From assembly GCF_963668665.1 (NCBI RefSeq), contig NZ_OY764902.1, positions 62,001-126,000 of the forward strand: a DNA stretch of 64,000 nucleotides, in the 5' to 3' direction. Origin of the DNA: an uncultured Anaeromusa sp. (GTDB taxonomy: Bacteria > Bacillota > Negativicutes > Anaeromusales > Anaeromusaceae). The number at the start of each line of letters is the position of its first letter. The first letter of the stretch is position 1. Below are positions 8,439 through 17,521 of this stretch, one piece after another. The translations under genes were made by a program, and so were the position numbers. A model generated the notes under the pieces. It saw nothing but the letters and a program-made list of their open reading frames with translations, was not told the origin of the DNA and made no database searches.

Positions 8439-9977
8439 ATGCGGCAGTGGGGCCGGATTTTTTTGTTATGCCTATTCGTTTGTTGGGGAAGTGTTGCAGC
8501 GCAAGCCCAGCAGATTCAGTTGGATGTATTGACAGTGAACGATTTTCATGGCGCCTTGGCGCCGGAAGAGCGGCGTCCTGGTGCTGCGGTGCTGATGGGG
8601 GCGATTGAGCAGGAACGCACTAACAATCCCCAAGGAACGCTTCTTCTGGCGGCAGGAGATATGCTGCAGGGAAGTGTGGACTCCAATTTGCTCTATGGGC
8701 GTCCGGTTGTTGAAATGATGAATGCTATGCAAGTTGACGCCATGGCTTTGGGGAATCATGAATTTGACTGGGGCTTGCGGGTATTGCAGGAACGTGCCAA
8801 AGAAGCGCATTTTCCTTTTTTGTGCGGCAATGTAGTGGATAAGCAGACGGCTATGCCTTTGGAGTTTGTGAAGCCCTATGTTATTTTAGAAAGACAAGGC
8901 GTTAAAATTGCCGTCATTGGTGCGGTTACGCAGGAAACCCTCTATAAAAGTCATCCTAATGCGGTATTTGGTCTGGAAATTCAAGATCCTGCGGTTAGGA
9001 TCAACGCTTGGGCTCAAGAAGCGCGTAAACATGGTGCATCCATCGTCATTGCGTTGACTCATTTGGCTTCCTATATGGATAAGGATGGCAAGATAACTGG
9101 AGAGGCTGCAGAGGCAGCCTCTAAGCTGACTGGAGTGAACGTGCTGGTAAGCGCACATTCGCATGAGCGGGTGGCTGGTTTTGTTAAAGGCATAGCCGTG
9201 CTGCAGGCGGAAGCCTATGGCCGCGGTTTGGGGAAAGTACGTCTTAACTATGATTCAAAAACGAGAACCGTACAGATGCTTTCTGCCAGCGTGACGGATT
9301 TGGTGGCGCATCCGGCACCGCCGGAGCCGCGCATGCAGGAACTGGTGCGCCGTCAGGAGGAACCGATTATAGCCTTAAAAGGACAGACGGTAGGTAGTTC
9401 GCTTTATCCCTTGGAGCATAGCCGTAATGCTTTTTCGCCATTGGGACAGTGGGTGGCGGATGCCATGCGTTCTTCTGTGCAAGCGGATGTGGCCTTTCTA
9501 AATGGAGGCGGTGTGCGTTTGGGGCTGCCGGCAGGGGAAATTTCTCTAGGACAGGTATATGCGGCGCTTCCCTTTGACAACACGCTATATACGGTACAAC
9601 TGAGCGGGAAAGAAATCCGTAAAATTCTGGAGCATGGCTTATTTAATCCGACCTTTGGGATGCTGCAATTTTCGGGCTTAAAAGTCGTTTGCGATCCGGA
9701 TATGCCAGAGGGATTTCGTATTAAAGAAGTCCGGTTGGCTAGCGGCGATGAGCTTGCAGATGGTAAGCACTATTTGGTGGTTGTCAATGACTTTATGGCA
9801 GCAGGCGGCGACGGGTACACGATGCTGCGTGAAGGCTTGGAGGGACGAGACACGTATATCTTCTTGCGTGATATCGTTTTACGCGAAATGAAGCGCCAAC
9901 AACCGATTGACTTTACTGGCGATGAACGGCTGCTCGAACGTAAGGGAGACAGCTTGCGGCTGCCTGATGCGGCTTAA
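8439..9977 (+). CDS. Secreted 5'-nucleotidase / UDP-sugar hydrolase family metallophosphatase
   Basis: Exported two-domain nucleotidase (512 aa). A signal peptide covers about residues 1-25 (basic start, hydrophobic FLLCLFVC core, AQA cleavage site). The metallophosphatase domain shows NDFHG, AAGDMLQGS, GNHEFDWG, ALTHLAS and SAHSHE. The C-terminal 5_nucleotid_C domain shows FLNGGGVRLGLP and ALPFDNTLYT. It would dephosphorylate extracytoplasmic nucleotides for salvage. The ATG at 8439 follows GGAGAGGGGG; the TTG at 8421 would lengthen the N-region and has no site. It is a single gene with its own terminator. Confidence 0.9.
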   Translation: MRQWGRIFLLCLFVCWGSVAAQAQQIQLDVLTVNDFHGALAPEERRPGAAVLMGAIEQERTNNPQGTLLLAAGDMLQGSVDSNLLYGRPVVEMMNAMQVDAMALGNHEFDWGLRVLQERAKEAHFPFLCGNVVDKQTAMPLEFVKPYVILERQGVKIAVIGAVTQETLYKSHPNAVFGLEIQDPAVRINAWAQEARKHGASIVIALTHLASYMDKDGKITGEAAEAASKLTGVNVLVSAHSHERVAGFVKGIAVLQAEAYGRGLGKVRLNYDSKTRTVQMLSASVTDLVAHPAPPEPRMQELVRRQEEPIIALKGQTVGSSLYPLEHSRNAFSPLGQWVADAMRSSVQADVAFLNGGGVRLGLPAGEISLGQVYAALPFDNTLYTVQLSGKEIRKILEHGLFNPTFGMLQFSGLKVVCDPDMPEGFRIKEVRLASGDELADGKHYLVVVNDFMAAGGDGYTMLREGLEGRDTYIFLRDIVLREMKRQQPIDFTGDERLLERKGDSLRLPDAA

Positions 9978-10004
9978 GGGACTTTGTAAAGAAGGTAAGA
10001 GCAG

Positions 10005-10039
10005 GGGGCTTGGACAAAATACATCCAGGCCTCTTTTTT
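10005..10039 (+). terminator. Terminator after the 5'-nucleotidase
   Basis: GGGGCTTGGA (10005-10014) pairs with TCCAGGCCTC (10024-10033) with two wobbles, followed by TTTTTTA. Confidence 0.75.
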
Positions 10040-10199
10040 ATTTATGAAGCATGTTGGAAGTCGATAGTTAAAAGTACTTAGGGCAGGAATTTTTTATCTG
10101 TGCTAGGAATATAAATTTATAGACGTCAGAAACGATCAAGGGGCTGGGCTGAAGTAGTTAGTGATGTGAAAAAAACGTTGGAGGATGTAATACGGAATC

Positions 10200-11534
10200 A
10201 TGAATGAAGATGCTAGATGGTTAGGACAGATAAAACGGCTGGAGCGAAAAAGAAAATGGATTTGGCTGTGTGCGGCCCTGACTTTTTTAGCTGCTTATTT
10301 TCATCGCACTGTAACCGGCGTTGTTGCGGACAGTTTAATGCGGGATTTTTCTATTGCGCAGGCGTCGGAGCTGGGAATGTTGTCGTCTATTTACTTTTAT
10401 ACGTATGCTGTGTTGCAGGTGCCTTCCGGCATGCTGGCGGATCGCTATGGACCGCGTTTGGTTATCAGCGCCTCAATCGTCATCGCAGCGGCGGGGGCGG
10501 CGCTGATTGCCGGTGCAGAAAGCCTGAGCAGTCTCTACCTTGGCCGCTTTTTAGCAAGCGTGGGCGTCAGTGTGATTTATGTTAATGTGGTTAAGCTGCA
10601 GGCGGAATGGTTTCGTCTGCGGGAATTTGCGACCATGCTAGGCTTATTGACGCTCGTGGGAAACGGCGGTTCCTTACTGTCGGCTACGCCGTTAGCTGTG
10701 TTGGTAGAATCAACTGGGTGGCGATCCGCGTTTTTTTTGGTGGCGTTATATTCTGTGCTTATGGCGGGCGTTTGCTGGCTTGTGATTCGTAATCGTCCTG
10801 CAGAAGAGGGGCTTCCTTCTATGAAAGAGCTTGCAGCGCACGAATTTGGCGGTACCGTCGCAAGTTCTTCCGCGCAAACGGGGATGAAGTTGGGCTTGTT
10901 GACGGTGCTGCGCAACCGGCATACCTGGACGCCGTTTTTTGCATCTGTTGCGGTTTTTGGCGTCTATATGACCTTTAGCGGGATTTGGGGCGTACCTTAT
11001 TTCATGCAGGTAATGCACATGTCGCGTGTGGAAGCGGCGAATCAAGTGCTGCTCATGTTTCTGGGAAATATGGCAGGAGCGCCCCTTGTAGGCTATTTTT
11101 CTGACCGCTTGGGGCGGCGGCGTAGTCCGTATATCGTGACAACTCTTTTGTTTCTGGCGGCTCTGGCTGGCTTAATGCTAGGCGGAGAGCAAATGCCTGC
11201 GTGGCTGTTATCCCTGCTTTGTTTTTTCTTTGGTATCGGCGTATCCGGCGTATCAGTGGCTGTTGTATGTGCCAAGGAGGTGAATCCGCCGCAGCTGACA
11301 GGGATTGCTGCTGGCGTGGTAAACTCGGCTCCTTTTGTTGGAGCGGCTCTCATGCAGCCGGCTTTTGGCTGGGTATTGGACCAGTTTTGGCAAGGCAGCA
11401 TAGAGCATGGCGTAAAAATATATACATCCGAAGCATATCAAAATGCCTTTGGTCTGTGTGCTGTGGTTTTGCTGCTTGGTTTATTAGCGACCTTTTTGAT
11501 TAAAGAGACCTATGGCAAACAGATAGGAAGTTGA
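10200..11534 (+). CDS. Major facilitator superfamily transporter
   Basis: Inner-membrane transporter (444 aa) with about 12 hydrophobic helices split by a central loop near residues 200-230. The MFS loop 2-3 signature appears as GMLADRYGPR (near 80), and a matching GYFSDRLGRRRSP lies in the second half. The substrate cannot be read from sequence; it resembles organic-anion/sugar-phosphate type MFS proteins only loosely. The ATG at 10200 is 15 nt from GGAGG, longer than usual. It stands alone, converging on a minus-strand gene across a shared terminator. Confidence 0.85.
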   Translation: MNEDARWLGQIKRLERKRKWIWLCAALTFLAAYFHRTVTGVVADSLMRDFSIAQASELGMLSSIYFYTYAVLQVPSGMLADRYGPRLVISASIVIAAAGAALIAGAESLSSLYLGRFLASVGVSVIYVNVVKLQAEWFRLREFATMLGLLTLVGNGGSLLSATPLAVLVESTGWRSAFFLVALYSVLMAGVCWLVIRNRPAEEGLPSMKELAAHEFGGTVASSSAQTGMKLGLLTVLRNRHTWTPFFASVAVFGVYMTFSGIWGVPYFMQVMHMSRVEAANQVLLMFLGNMAGAPLVGYFSDRLGRRRSPYIVTTLLFLAALAGLMLGGEQMPAWLLSLLCFFFGIGVSGVSVAVVCAKEVNPPQLTGIAAGVVNSAPFVGAALMQPAFGWVLDQFWQGSIEHGVKIYTSEAYQNAFGLCAVVLLLGLLATFLIKETYGKQIGS

Positions 11535-11557
11535 TACCGGGCTTAAGCGGATAAAAC

Positions 11558-11587
11558 AAAACTCCTGCAGAAAACCGCAGGAGTTTT
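11558..11587. terminator. Bidirectional terminator between convergent genes
   Basis: AAAACTCCTGC (11558-11568) and GCAGGAGTTTT (11577-11587) form an 11-bp stem. The A-run and T-run on either side let it serve both the MFS gene and the minus-strand gene. Confidence 0.88.
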
Positions 11588-11605
11588 GCTGCAGGAGGTT
11601 GGTAT

Positions 11606-12151
11606 TCAAATTTCACTAGTTGGCTTTTGCGTGGACGGAGTTGCCAAACTGGAACTGGAGAGGTCTAGTATTCTTTGCCAGTCGGCGACTGCAGCAGGGG
11701 ATAATTTGTAAGAGCTTGTTTTGCCGTCCGCCGAGGTCAGCGTTAAACGAATGGAAGAACATTTACGAAACGCATCAAGCTCTGTTGAGGATAAGCCGTA
11801 CATTGTGCTGCGCCAGGGGCTTAGAACGGCCGGCTCCGGAGTTCCTGTGCGATTGTACATGGTATCGGCTTCAAGACGTTTTATTTGCAAGATATTATTG
11901 TCAATTTGCAAGTAAGCATGCTCTTGAAAGGTACCGCGGTTGCTGTCCATGCGCAGCCAGAACGTAGGAGAAGCCCCTAAATCTATGTATTTTACCAAGG
12001 AACAGTAAGTCGTAGCATGGTTGTCGGTAAACTTTTGCCAACTCGAAAAGGCAATATTGTCGCCGTCGCTTTCTCTAGCGATGCTGGCCAAAGAAAGACT
12101 GCAGCCCCACAAAAGAAAGAAGCAGAAAGTCAAAACAGATATTTTTTTCAT
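11606..12151 (-). CDS. Small exported protein, possible lipoprotein
   Basis: A 181-residue protein with an N-terminal signal sequence (MKKISVLTFCFFLLWGCSLS). LLWGC could be a lipobox although Trp at -2 is unusual; otherwise cleavage would follow SLA at about 23. The mature part has no motif I recognise. It is rich in Ser and Thr, with a fairly polar C-terminus. The start follows GGAGGTG on the minus strand. It is monocistronic, convergent with the MFS gene and divergent from larA. Function unknown. Confidence 0.7.
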   Translation of the reverse strand: MKKISVLTFCFFLLWGCSLSLASIARESDGDNIAFSSWQKFTDNHATTYCSLVKYIDLGASPTFWLRMDSNRGTFQEHAYLQIDNNILQIKRLEADTMYNRTGTPEPAVLSPWRSTMYGLSSTELDAFRKCSSIRLTLTSADGKTSSYKLSPAAVADWQRILDLSSSSLATPSTQKPTSEI

Positions 12152-12487
12152 TACACACCTCCGCGGGATTTTTATTGTTATTTCCCTAGAAAGAGGATTT
12201 TATCCTGCCAAGATTATGTGGAATAAAAAAATGTGATGAATTGCAGATGGACATAAGTCGCTTGTAGGAAATCGAGATGCCTGAGATTCCCATGTAAAGC
12301 AATTTCTTACAGGTTTGAAAGGAAAACCATAACTAACGTTATACGGCAGATTCACGATTTTTGGCCTGCCGGGAAATTTAGATTATGTATTATCGCTGAA
12401 AAATCAACAATTTTCGCCGGAGAGTGCTATAATAAAAAATAAGGAAACCAGAGAAATGCAATTTTTAAAAGTATGGGAGGAGAAAAC
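12152..12487. other. Intergenic region between the exported protein and larA
   Basis: 336 bp without a gene. It holds a distant inverted pair, TGTAGGAAAT (12263-12272) with ATTTCTTACA (12302-12311). It also holds CGGCAG (12344-12349) with CTGCCG (12366-12371), and a larA promoter candidate. Possible leader structure or operator sites; none matches a riboswitch I know. Confidence 0.4.
12404..12433 (+). promoter_or_regulatory. Candidate larA promoter
   Basis: TCAACA (12404-12409), 18-nt spacer, perfect TATAAT (12428-12433), about 55 nt before the larA start. Confidence 0.5.
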
Positions 12488-13762
12488 ATGGCTGTAGTAA
12501 AAATTCCGTATAGCAAGGGTTTTATCGAGGCCCAATTTGATGATGCAAGATTAGTTGGTGTGCTTGAGTCTAAAGCGCACCATTATAAACCGGAGGCTGG
12601 CGAACAGGAGCTGGTGAAAAAAGCGTTGGAGAATCCAATTGGTTCTCCGAGGCTGCGTGACTTGGTCAAAGGGAAAAACAAAATTGTGATCATTGCCAGC
12701 GACCATACTCGTCCAGTGCCTAGTAAAATTATGGCGCCGATTATGCTCGAAGAGATTCGCAGCGGTAATCCGGAGGCGGACATTACTTTCTTGATTGCTA
12801 CTGGCTTCCATCGTCCGACAACCAAAGAAGAGTTGATCGGCAAATTTGGGGAGAAAGTCGTTGCTGAAGAAAAAATAGTAGTTCATAATGCCTTTGAGCC
12901 GGAAGCTATGGTGAATATTGGCAAGCTTCCTTCGGGCGGCGATATTGTCATTAATAAATTGGCTGTAGAAGCGGACTTGCTGATTTCTGAAGGGTTTATT
13001 GAGCCTCACTTCTTTGCAGGCTTCTCAGGCGGTCGTAAAAGCGTTTTGCCGGGTGTAGTAAGCAAGGTAACGGTATTGGCTAATCACAATTCCCGTTTTA
13101 TTGCTAGCGACAAAGCTAGAACCGGTAATTTGGAAGGCAATCCGATTCACATTGACATGCTGCATGCTGCTAAAACCGCTAAATTACAATTTATCTTGAA
13201 TGTTGTTATTGATGCGGACAAAAAAATTATCAAAGCCTTTGCTGGCGATCTTGAAAAAGCGCATGCTGAAGGTACAAAATTTGCCGGTGAATTGGCTAAT
13301 GTAGCCGCGAAACCTGCGGATATTGCTATTACTTCTAATGGCGGCTATCCGTTGGATCAAAATATCTATCAAGCGGTTAAGGGAATGAGCGCGGCAGAAG
13401 CCACTTGCCGTAAAGGCGGCGTGATTATCATCTGTGCAGCTTGTAACGACGGGCACGGCGGCGAAGACTTCTATGAGTGGTTTAAAAAGGCTGAGAGCGC
13501 ACAAGCGGTTATGGATGAAATTATGGCCATTGAGCCCCAGCATACGCTGCCGGATCAATGGGAAGCCCAAATTTTGGCGCGCATCTTGATTGACCATACG
13601 GTCATTATGGTGACCGATCAGTGTGATCACAGCATGATCACAGACATGAAAATGAAAGTTGCCAATACGCTTCCGGAAGCGATGAAAATGGCTGAGGAAA
13701 TTGTTGGCAAAGACGCCAGTATTACTGTGGTTCCGGATGGCGTTTCCGTAATCGTAAAATAG
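12488..13762 (+). CDS. larA: Nickel-dependent lactate racemase (LarA family)
   Basis: Interconverts D- and L-lactate (or a related 2-hydroxyacid) with a nickel-pincer nucleotide. The 424 residues match LarA. Key residues fall at the same numbers as in Lactiplantibacillus plantarum LarA: R75 in DHTRPVP, H108 in GFHRP, H174 in EPHFFAG, K184 (covalent pincer Lys) in GGRKSVLPG and H200 in ANHNSR. The ATG at 12488 follows GGGAGGAG; the ATG at 12473 precedes that site. The cofactor genes larB, larC and larE are not in the window. Homologues with other 2-hydroxyacid substrates exist, so lactate is likely rather than proven; three lactate permeases at 29-36 kb support it. Confidence 0.87.
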   Translation: MAVVKIPYSKGFIEAQFDDARLVGVLESKAHHYKPEAGEQELVKKALENPIGSPRLRDLVKGKNKIVIIASDHTRPVPSKIMAPIMLEEIRSGNPEADITFLIATGFHRPTTKEELIGKFGEKVVAEEKIVVHNAFEPEAMVNIGKLPSGGDIVINKLAVEADLLISEGFIEPHFFAGFSGGRKSVLPGVVSKVTVLANHNSRFIASDKARTGNLEGNPIHIDMLHAAKTAKLQFILNVVIDADKKIIKAFAGDLEKAHAEGTKFAGELANVAAKPADIAITSNGGYPLDQNIYQAVKGMSAAEATCRKGGVIIICAACNDGHGGEDFYEWFKKAESAQAVMDEIMAIEPQHTLPDQWEAQILARILIDHTVIMVTDQCDHSMITDMKMKVANTLPEAMKMAEEIVGKDASITVVPDGVSVIVK

Positions 13763-13780
13763 AAGAACCAGAAACCAACT

Positions 13781-13815
13781 AAAGGAGCTGCGGAATAATC
13801 CGCAGCTCCTTTTAC
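13781..13815. terminator. Bidirectional terminator between larA and cheW
   Basis: AAAGGAGCTGCGG (13781-13793) pairs perfectly with CCGCAGCTCCTTT (13800-13812), loop AATAAT. The stem ends in A- and T-tracts, so it can serve both converging units. Confidence 0.9.
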
Positions 13816-13867
13816 AGTGGGGCGTTTTGAGATTAGCGTGGTTTGAAACATGATTTGCAGCTGTTTC

Positions 13868-14320
13868 TCAACCTGTTAACGCCTCATATTCTTCGGTAGA
13901 CAAGATGTTTTCAGGATTCAGGATGATGATTAAACGTTCGTCTATTTTTCCGATGCCTACAAGGTATTTACTGCTGAGATTTGCCACAAATTCTGGCTGT
14001 TGTTGAATTTGCTCGTCCGAGATGGTAACAATGTCGGTCACTTCATCTACAATACATCCCGCAACCGTGTTTTGAATGTTCAGCATAATAAACTTGCTTT
14101 CTTCTGCAATTACTGTTTTTTTAAGTCCTAGCTTAATGCCGAGATTAAAAATATAATTGATTTGTCCCCGCAAGTCAATCATACCTTCAATTACATCGGG
14201 CAAGCCAGGAACTTTGTGGATTTTGAATTTTTGAGGACGCAGTATGCCGCTTACGGCTAAAGCGTCAACACCATATTCTTCGCCGTTTAATTCAAAAACG
14301 ACAAGTTGAATTTGAGCCAT
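13868..14320 (-). CDS. cheW: CheW-like chemotaxis adaptor
   Basis: Couples chemoreceptors to the CheA kinase. A 150-residue single CheW domain: VFELNGEEYGVD at the N-terminus, VPGLPDVIEGMIDLRGQ near 46-62 and ILNPENIL near the end. The start is the ATG at 14320, which follows AGGAGGTGAAACC on the minus strand; a longer ORF start at 14362 lies in the preceding gene. It lies 31 nt downstream of a receptor gene, which suggests a dedicated receptor-adaptor pair. Confidence 0.9.
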   Translation of the reverse strand: MAQIQLVVFELNGEEYGVDALAVSGILRPQKFKIHKVPGLPDVIEGMIDLRGQINYIFNLGIKLGLKKTVIAEESKFIMLNIQNTVAGCIVDEVTDIVTISDEQIQQQPEFVANLSSKYLVGIGKIDERLIIILNPENILSTEEYEALTG

Positions 14321-14351
14321 GGTTTCACCTCCTAATATAGTGGGCGCTTTA

Positions 14352-15398
14352 CTAGCGTTCATCGGCTAAAGCATTTAGTTGTTCGGTGAGGCTTTGAATT
14401 TCTTCGACGCTGGCAGTTACTTCTTCGATGGCAGCGGCTTGTTGTTCGGAAGTTAAAGCTGTTTCTTGTCCCATGGCTACGGTTTTTTCAACGGAACCGC
14501 TGATGGCAGTGGTGAATTCTTGGATTTTCCCTACGGTTTGTTTAGAATCGGCGGAAAGTTTTCTGATTTCCTGGGCGACTACGCCGAAACCCAGGCCGGC
14601 TTCACCAGCTCGGGCGGCTTCAATGGCCGCGTTTAAACCCAAGAGGCGTGTTTCGTCGGCAATGTCTTTGATTAAGGTCGTTACCTGATTGATTTCGCCG
14701 GTAACGGTATTCACATTTTTGATTTCAAGATTTAATTTGCTTTGGTTTTCGCTCACAGTGCAGGCCGAGGCGGCTAGTTCTTCCATAGTCGCTGAAATTT
14801 GTGCGATACCATCGTTGAGCACATTAGCAAGGGCTTTTAGTTTTCGCTGATGATAAGCGGATTTAGAAAGGCTGTTAGCGACAATGAAAAGAACATTCGC
14901 AGCAGCTTCGATACTTTCTTTGGTTAGTTTGCGGACTTCTTTTACGGCTTCGACATAACCCTCTTCGTCAACGCCGATTTCGCGGGCAATGCGACGATAT
15001 TTTGTTTCGTCAGGCAGCTCCGTTAAAACTTGGCCGCCCAGAATGGTGCCGATTTGTCTGCCTTCTACGATGATTGGCGCAGCAAAGTCGATTAAGCCGG
15101 CATGACATTCATAAACGACAGGCTTTCCAAGACGAGCTGCTTCTTCGCCGCCTTTGCGGTGAGATTCAGCGCAACGCTTGTCGCCGCATTCGGTGGCATG
15201 CGTATAGTCCATGCAAAAGCGAGTGTAAGAGCTCGGATCGGTAACCGGGGTGCCGTTAACATCAACCGTTACGCTGGCTAAACCTACGCCTTTTGCAAAG
15301 TCGTCCTGGAAGCGTTGAAGGAAGTCGAGGTCTATTACGTCTGTTATTTTCAGATCGTTTAAGTCATCGGACGTTGTCAATTTGAAGTGTTGTTTCAT
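14352..15398 (-). CDS. Soluble methyl-accepting chemotaxis protein with PocR ligand-binding domain
   Basis: Cytoplasmic chemoreceptor of 348 residues. Residues ~18-175 form a PocR-type sensory domain (Cys-rich [13 protein letters not shown] and [14 protein letters not shown] motifs). Residues ~185-348 form an MCP signalling coiled coil with the conserved tip [19 protein letters not shown] and [13 protein letters not shown]. There is no membrane segment. PocR in Salmonella responds to 1,2-propanediol and related PocR domains bind small metabolites; the ligand here is unknown. The ATG follows AAGGAG, and cheW is downstream in the same unit. Confidence 0.88.
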   Translation of the reverse strand: MKQHFKLTTSDDLNDLKITDVIDLDFLQRFQDDFAKGVGLASVTVDVNGTPVTDPSSYTRFCMDYTHATECGDKRCAESHRKGGEEAARLGKPVVYECHAGLIDFAAPIIVEGRQIGTILGGQVLTELPDETKYRRIAREIGVDEEGYVEAVKEVRKLTKESIEAAANVLFIVANSLSKSAYHQRKLKALANVLNDGIAQISATMEELAASACTVSENQSKLNLEIKNVNTVTGEINQVTTLIKDIADETRLLGLNAAIEAARAGEAGLGFGVVAQEIRKLSADSKQTVGKIQEFTTAISGSVEKTVAMGQETALTSEQQAAAIEEVTASVEEIQSLTEQLNALADER

Positions 15399-15591
15399 AA
15401 TTCATCGCTCCTTTTTGGCTAAACCCAAGGTGATAGAGTCAGGAAAAAAGGAAGTTGAGCAAGCAATGTGTTCTTTGTTATATTTTACACTACAAACTAT
15501 CAATTCGCAATTTTCAAATAATTATTTTAAAATAATGTTATCAAGGTAGACTTTTTTAGGGTCGAGTAGATGATGATTGAGGTTGAAAGAT

Positions 15592-16725
15592 ATGGATAAA
15601 GTAAGCATTGTAAAAACCTTAAATTATGATATTGCGGAAGTTGAGCGCGGCGTACGGGCCGCGGTTGATTTAGCGGGGGGCATGGCGGCGTTTGTGAAGC
15701 CGGGACAGCTGGTGCTGGTTAAGCCCAACATGCTGGAAAGCGGTCATCGCGATTTTTTGGTGACAACTCATCCAGAAGTGGTGCGGGCGGTGTTACGCCT
15801 GGTTAAAGAAGCGGGCGGCATGCCCTTGGTGGGGGATTCGCCAGCCTTTGAAAGTACGCAGAAGGTGGCTGAAAAGACCGGCATAATGGCTGTGTGCCGG
15901 GAAGAGGGAGCTAGATTAATTTCATTTGATAAAACTTGCCGCGTGTCGTATGCTGCGGGAAAAATGGCGCAAGGCTTTTCGTTGGCTAGGGCTTGCGTGG
16001 AAGCTGACGTTGTTATTTCCGTAGCAAAAATGAAGACGCACTCCTTGACTGGAATTACAGGGGCTGTAAAGAATCTTTTTGGCGCCGTAGTGGGAGCGGA
16101 AAAAGCGCAGTATCATTTGCGCATGCAAAAGCATGCGGATTTTGCGGCGTGGTTGGTTGATTTGGCGGAATGCTTACGGCCGGCTTTGTCGATTATAGAC
16201 GGCGTGCGAGCGATGGAAGGGCAGGGGCCGCGCAATGGCGCGGCGTATGAGGCCGGCGTGGTGCTGGCTGGCGCCAATCCGTTTGCTGTAGACGCAGCCA
16301 TGGGACGCCTTATGGGCTTTGCTGGAGGCAGGCTGCCGGTGGAATTGGAGGCTGTACGGCGCGGCTTGGTGAATTTGGAGAGCTTGAAGTTAGTGGGAGA
16401 TGGGAGTGACCTTGCTTTGGATTTTGTGCCGCCCCATACCTATGAAAATCTGGAAGAGGTTGTGCCTTCCTGGTTGGCGGCTGCGGCGCGGCGAGAGTTG
16501 ACGGCCTGGCCAGTGGTGGATGCTGCTAAATGCATTCGCTGCGGACGTTGTGTGGCGCACTGTCCGCCACACGCCATATTAATACGAGAGAAGGTCATTA
16601 TTGACCAAGCGCGTTGCATTCGTTGTTACTGCTGTCAGGAATTGTGTCCGGCTGATGCAGTACAATTGAAAAAAGGGCGGTTGCTGCGCTTATGGCAAAG
16701 CTGGAAAAAATGGCATGGGCGGTAG
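15592..16725 (+). CDS. DUF362 protein with C-terminal dicluster ferredoxin domain
   Basis: A 377-residue protein. An N-terminal DUF362 domain (LVKPNMLESG, VGDSPAFESTQ, KMKTHSLTGITGAVKNLFG) is followed by two [4Fe-4S] motifs, CIRCGRCVAHCPP and CIRCYCCQELCP, in the last ~70 residues, then a basic tail. It is probably a redox or electron-transfer protein; no reaction is established for the family. I chose the ATG at 15592 with GAGG 9 nt upstream over the TTG at 15577. It opens a plus-strand group that continues to the ABC exporter, though a 113-nt gap follows. Confidence 0.85.
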   Translation: MDKVSIVKTLNYDIAEVERGVRAAVDLAGGMAAFVKPGQLVLVKPNMLESGHRDFLVTTHPEVVRAVLRLVKEAGGMPLVGDSPAFESTQKVAEKTGIMAVCREEGARLISFDKTCRVSYAAGKMAQGFSLARACVEADVVISVAKMKTHSLTGITGAVKNLFGAVVGAEKAQYHLRMQKHADFAAWLVDLAECLRPALSIIDGVRAMEGQGPRNGAAYEAGVVLAGANPFAVDAAMGRLMGFAGGRLPVELEAVRRGLVNLESLKLVGDGSDLALDFVPPHTYENLEEVVPSWLAAAARRELTAWPVVDAAKCIRCGRCVAHCPPHAILIREKVIIDQARCIRCYCCQELCPADAVQLKKGRLLRLWQSWKKWHGR

Positions 16726-16838
16726 AAAAGCAACTGGTTAAGACGACGGACGGGAATAACGATAGTAAAGTAAATTGATCTTTTAAGCTTCGCTGTCTGG
16801 CGGAGCCTGTCAGTAGGTGAATGCTGGGAGGGGGAAAC

Positions 16839-17083
16839 ATGATCAAAAGAGTCGATGTGTCCAGTCGTCTTGGCAGTGAACTGCCGCGGCAGCAAGAAAG
16901 TTATGAAGAGGGGCGGATGCAGGGAAAGGCGAGTGATGCTTTTTCGCGCATTTTGCAAAGACTGTTACGGCCATCGCGCAAGAGTCGGAAGAGTTCCAAA
17001 AAATAGGAAGAGGAATTTTGCATGCGCTGGCGAAAAATAAAAAAGTTACCTTGCTGCTAGAAGGAAAGTGGGCAGCGGGCTGA
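16839..17083 (+). pseudogene. Frameshifted small ORF, unknown function
   Basis: An ATG at 16839 after GGGAGGGGG opens a frame that ends at 17006 after a low-complexity basic run (KSRKSSKK). A different frame then reads cleanly (AKTVTAIAQESEEFQKIGRG, then a LLLEGKWAAG end) to a TGA at 17083, 12 nt before the DUF3842 gene. Adding one T to the T5 run at 16940-16944 joins both into one 81-residue soluble helical protein. It is either a sequencing/assembly slip, a true frameshift mutation, or slippage during expression. I do not recognise the family. Confidence 0.6.
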
Positions 17084-17095
17084 ACGGGAGGGCGT

Positions 17096-17521
17096 ATGCG
17101 AATTGCTGTCATTGACGGGCAAGGCGGCGGTATGGGTAAGATCATTGTGGATCGCATCCGACGTGAGTTCCGGGAAGAAATGGACGTGCTGGCGCTAGGT
17201 ACTAATGCGTTGGCGACAGCGGCTATGTTGAAGGCGGGCGCCAACGAGGGCGCTACCGGTGAAAATGCCATTGTGCGGAATGTGGAGCGAGTGGATCTGA
17301 TTGTCGGTCCCCTAAGTATTTTATTGGCGAACGCCATGTTGGGGGAATTGACGCCGCGGATGGCGGAAGCTATTGCCAGCGCGGGAGTTCCTAAAATTGT
17401 GTTGCCGCTACATAGGGAAAATGTGGAAGTCCTGGGTTCTTCAAATGAACCGCTGCCGCATCTAGTGGATGCGTTATTGGATGAGTTGCGAAAGAAAAAG
17501 GAGGCCGGTTCAAATGTGTGA
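17096..17521 (+). CDS. DUF3842 family protein
   Basis: A 141-residue protein with an N-terminal Rossmann-like start (MRIAVIDGQGGGMGKIIVD) and central AGANEGATGENAI and VGPLSILLANAMLGE segments, recognisable as the DUF3842 family of anaerobic Firmicutes. No function is established. The Gly-rich N-terminus suggests nucleotide binding. The start follows GGGAGG. Its end overlaps the next gene by 8 nt, a coupling that suggests a shared role with the CooT-like protein. Confidence 0.78.
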   Translation: MRIAVIDGQGGGMGKIIVDRIRREFREEMDVLALGTNALATAAMLKAGANEGATGENAIVRNVERVDLIVGPLSILLANAMLGELTPRMAEAIASAGVPKIVLPLHRENVEVLGSSNEPLPHLVDALLDELRKKKEAGSNV

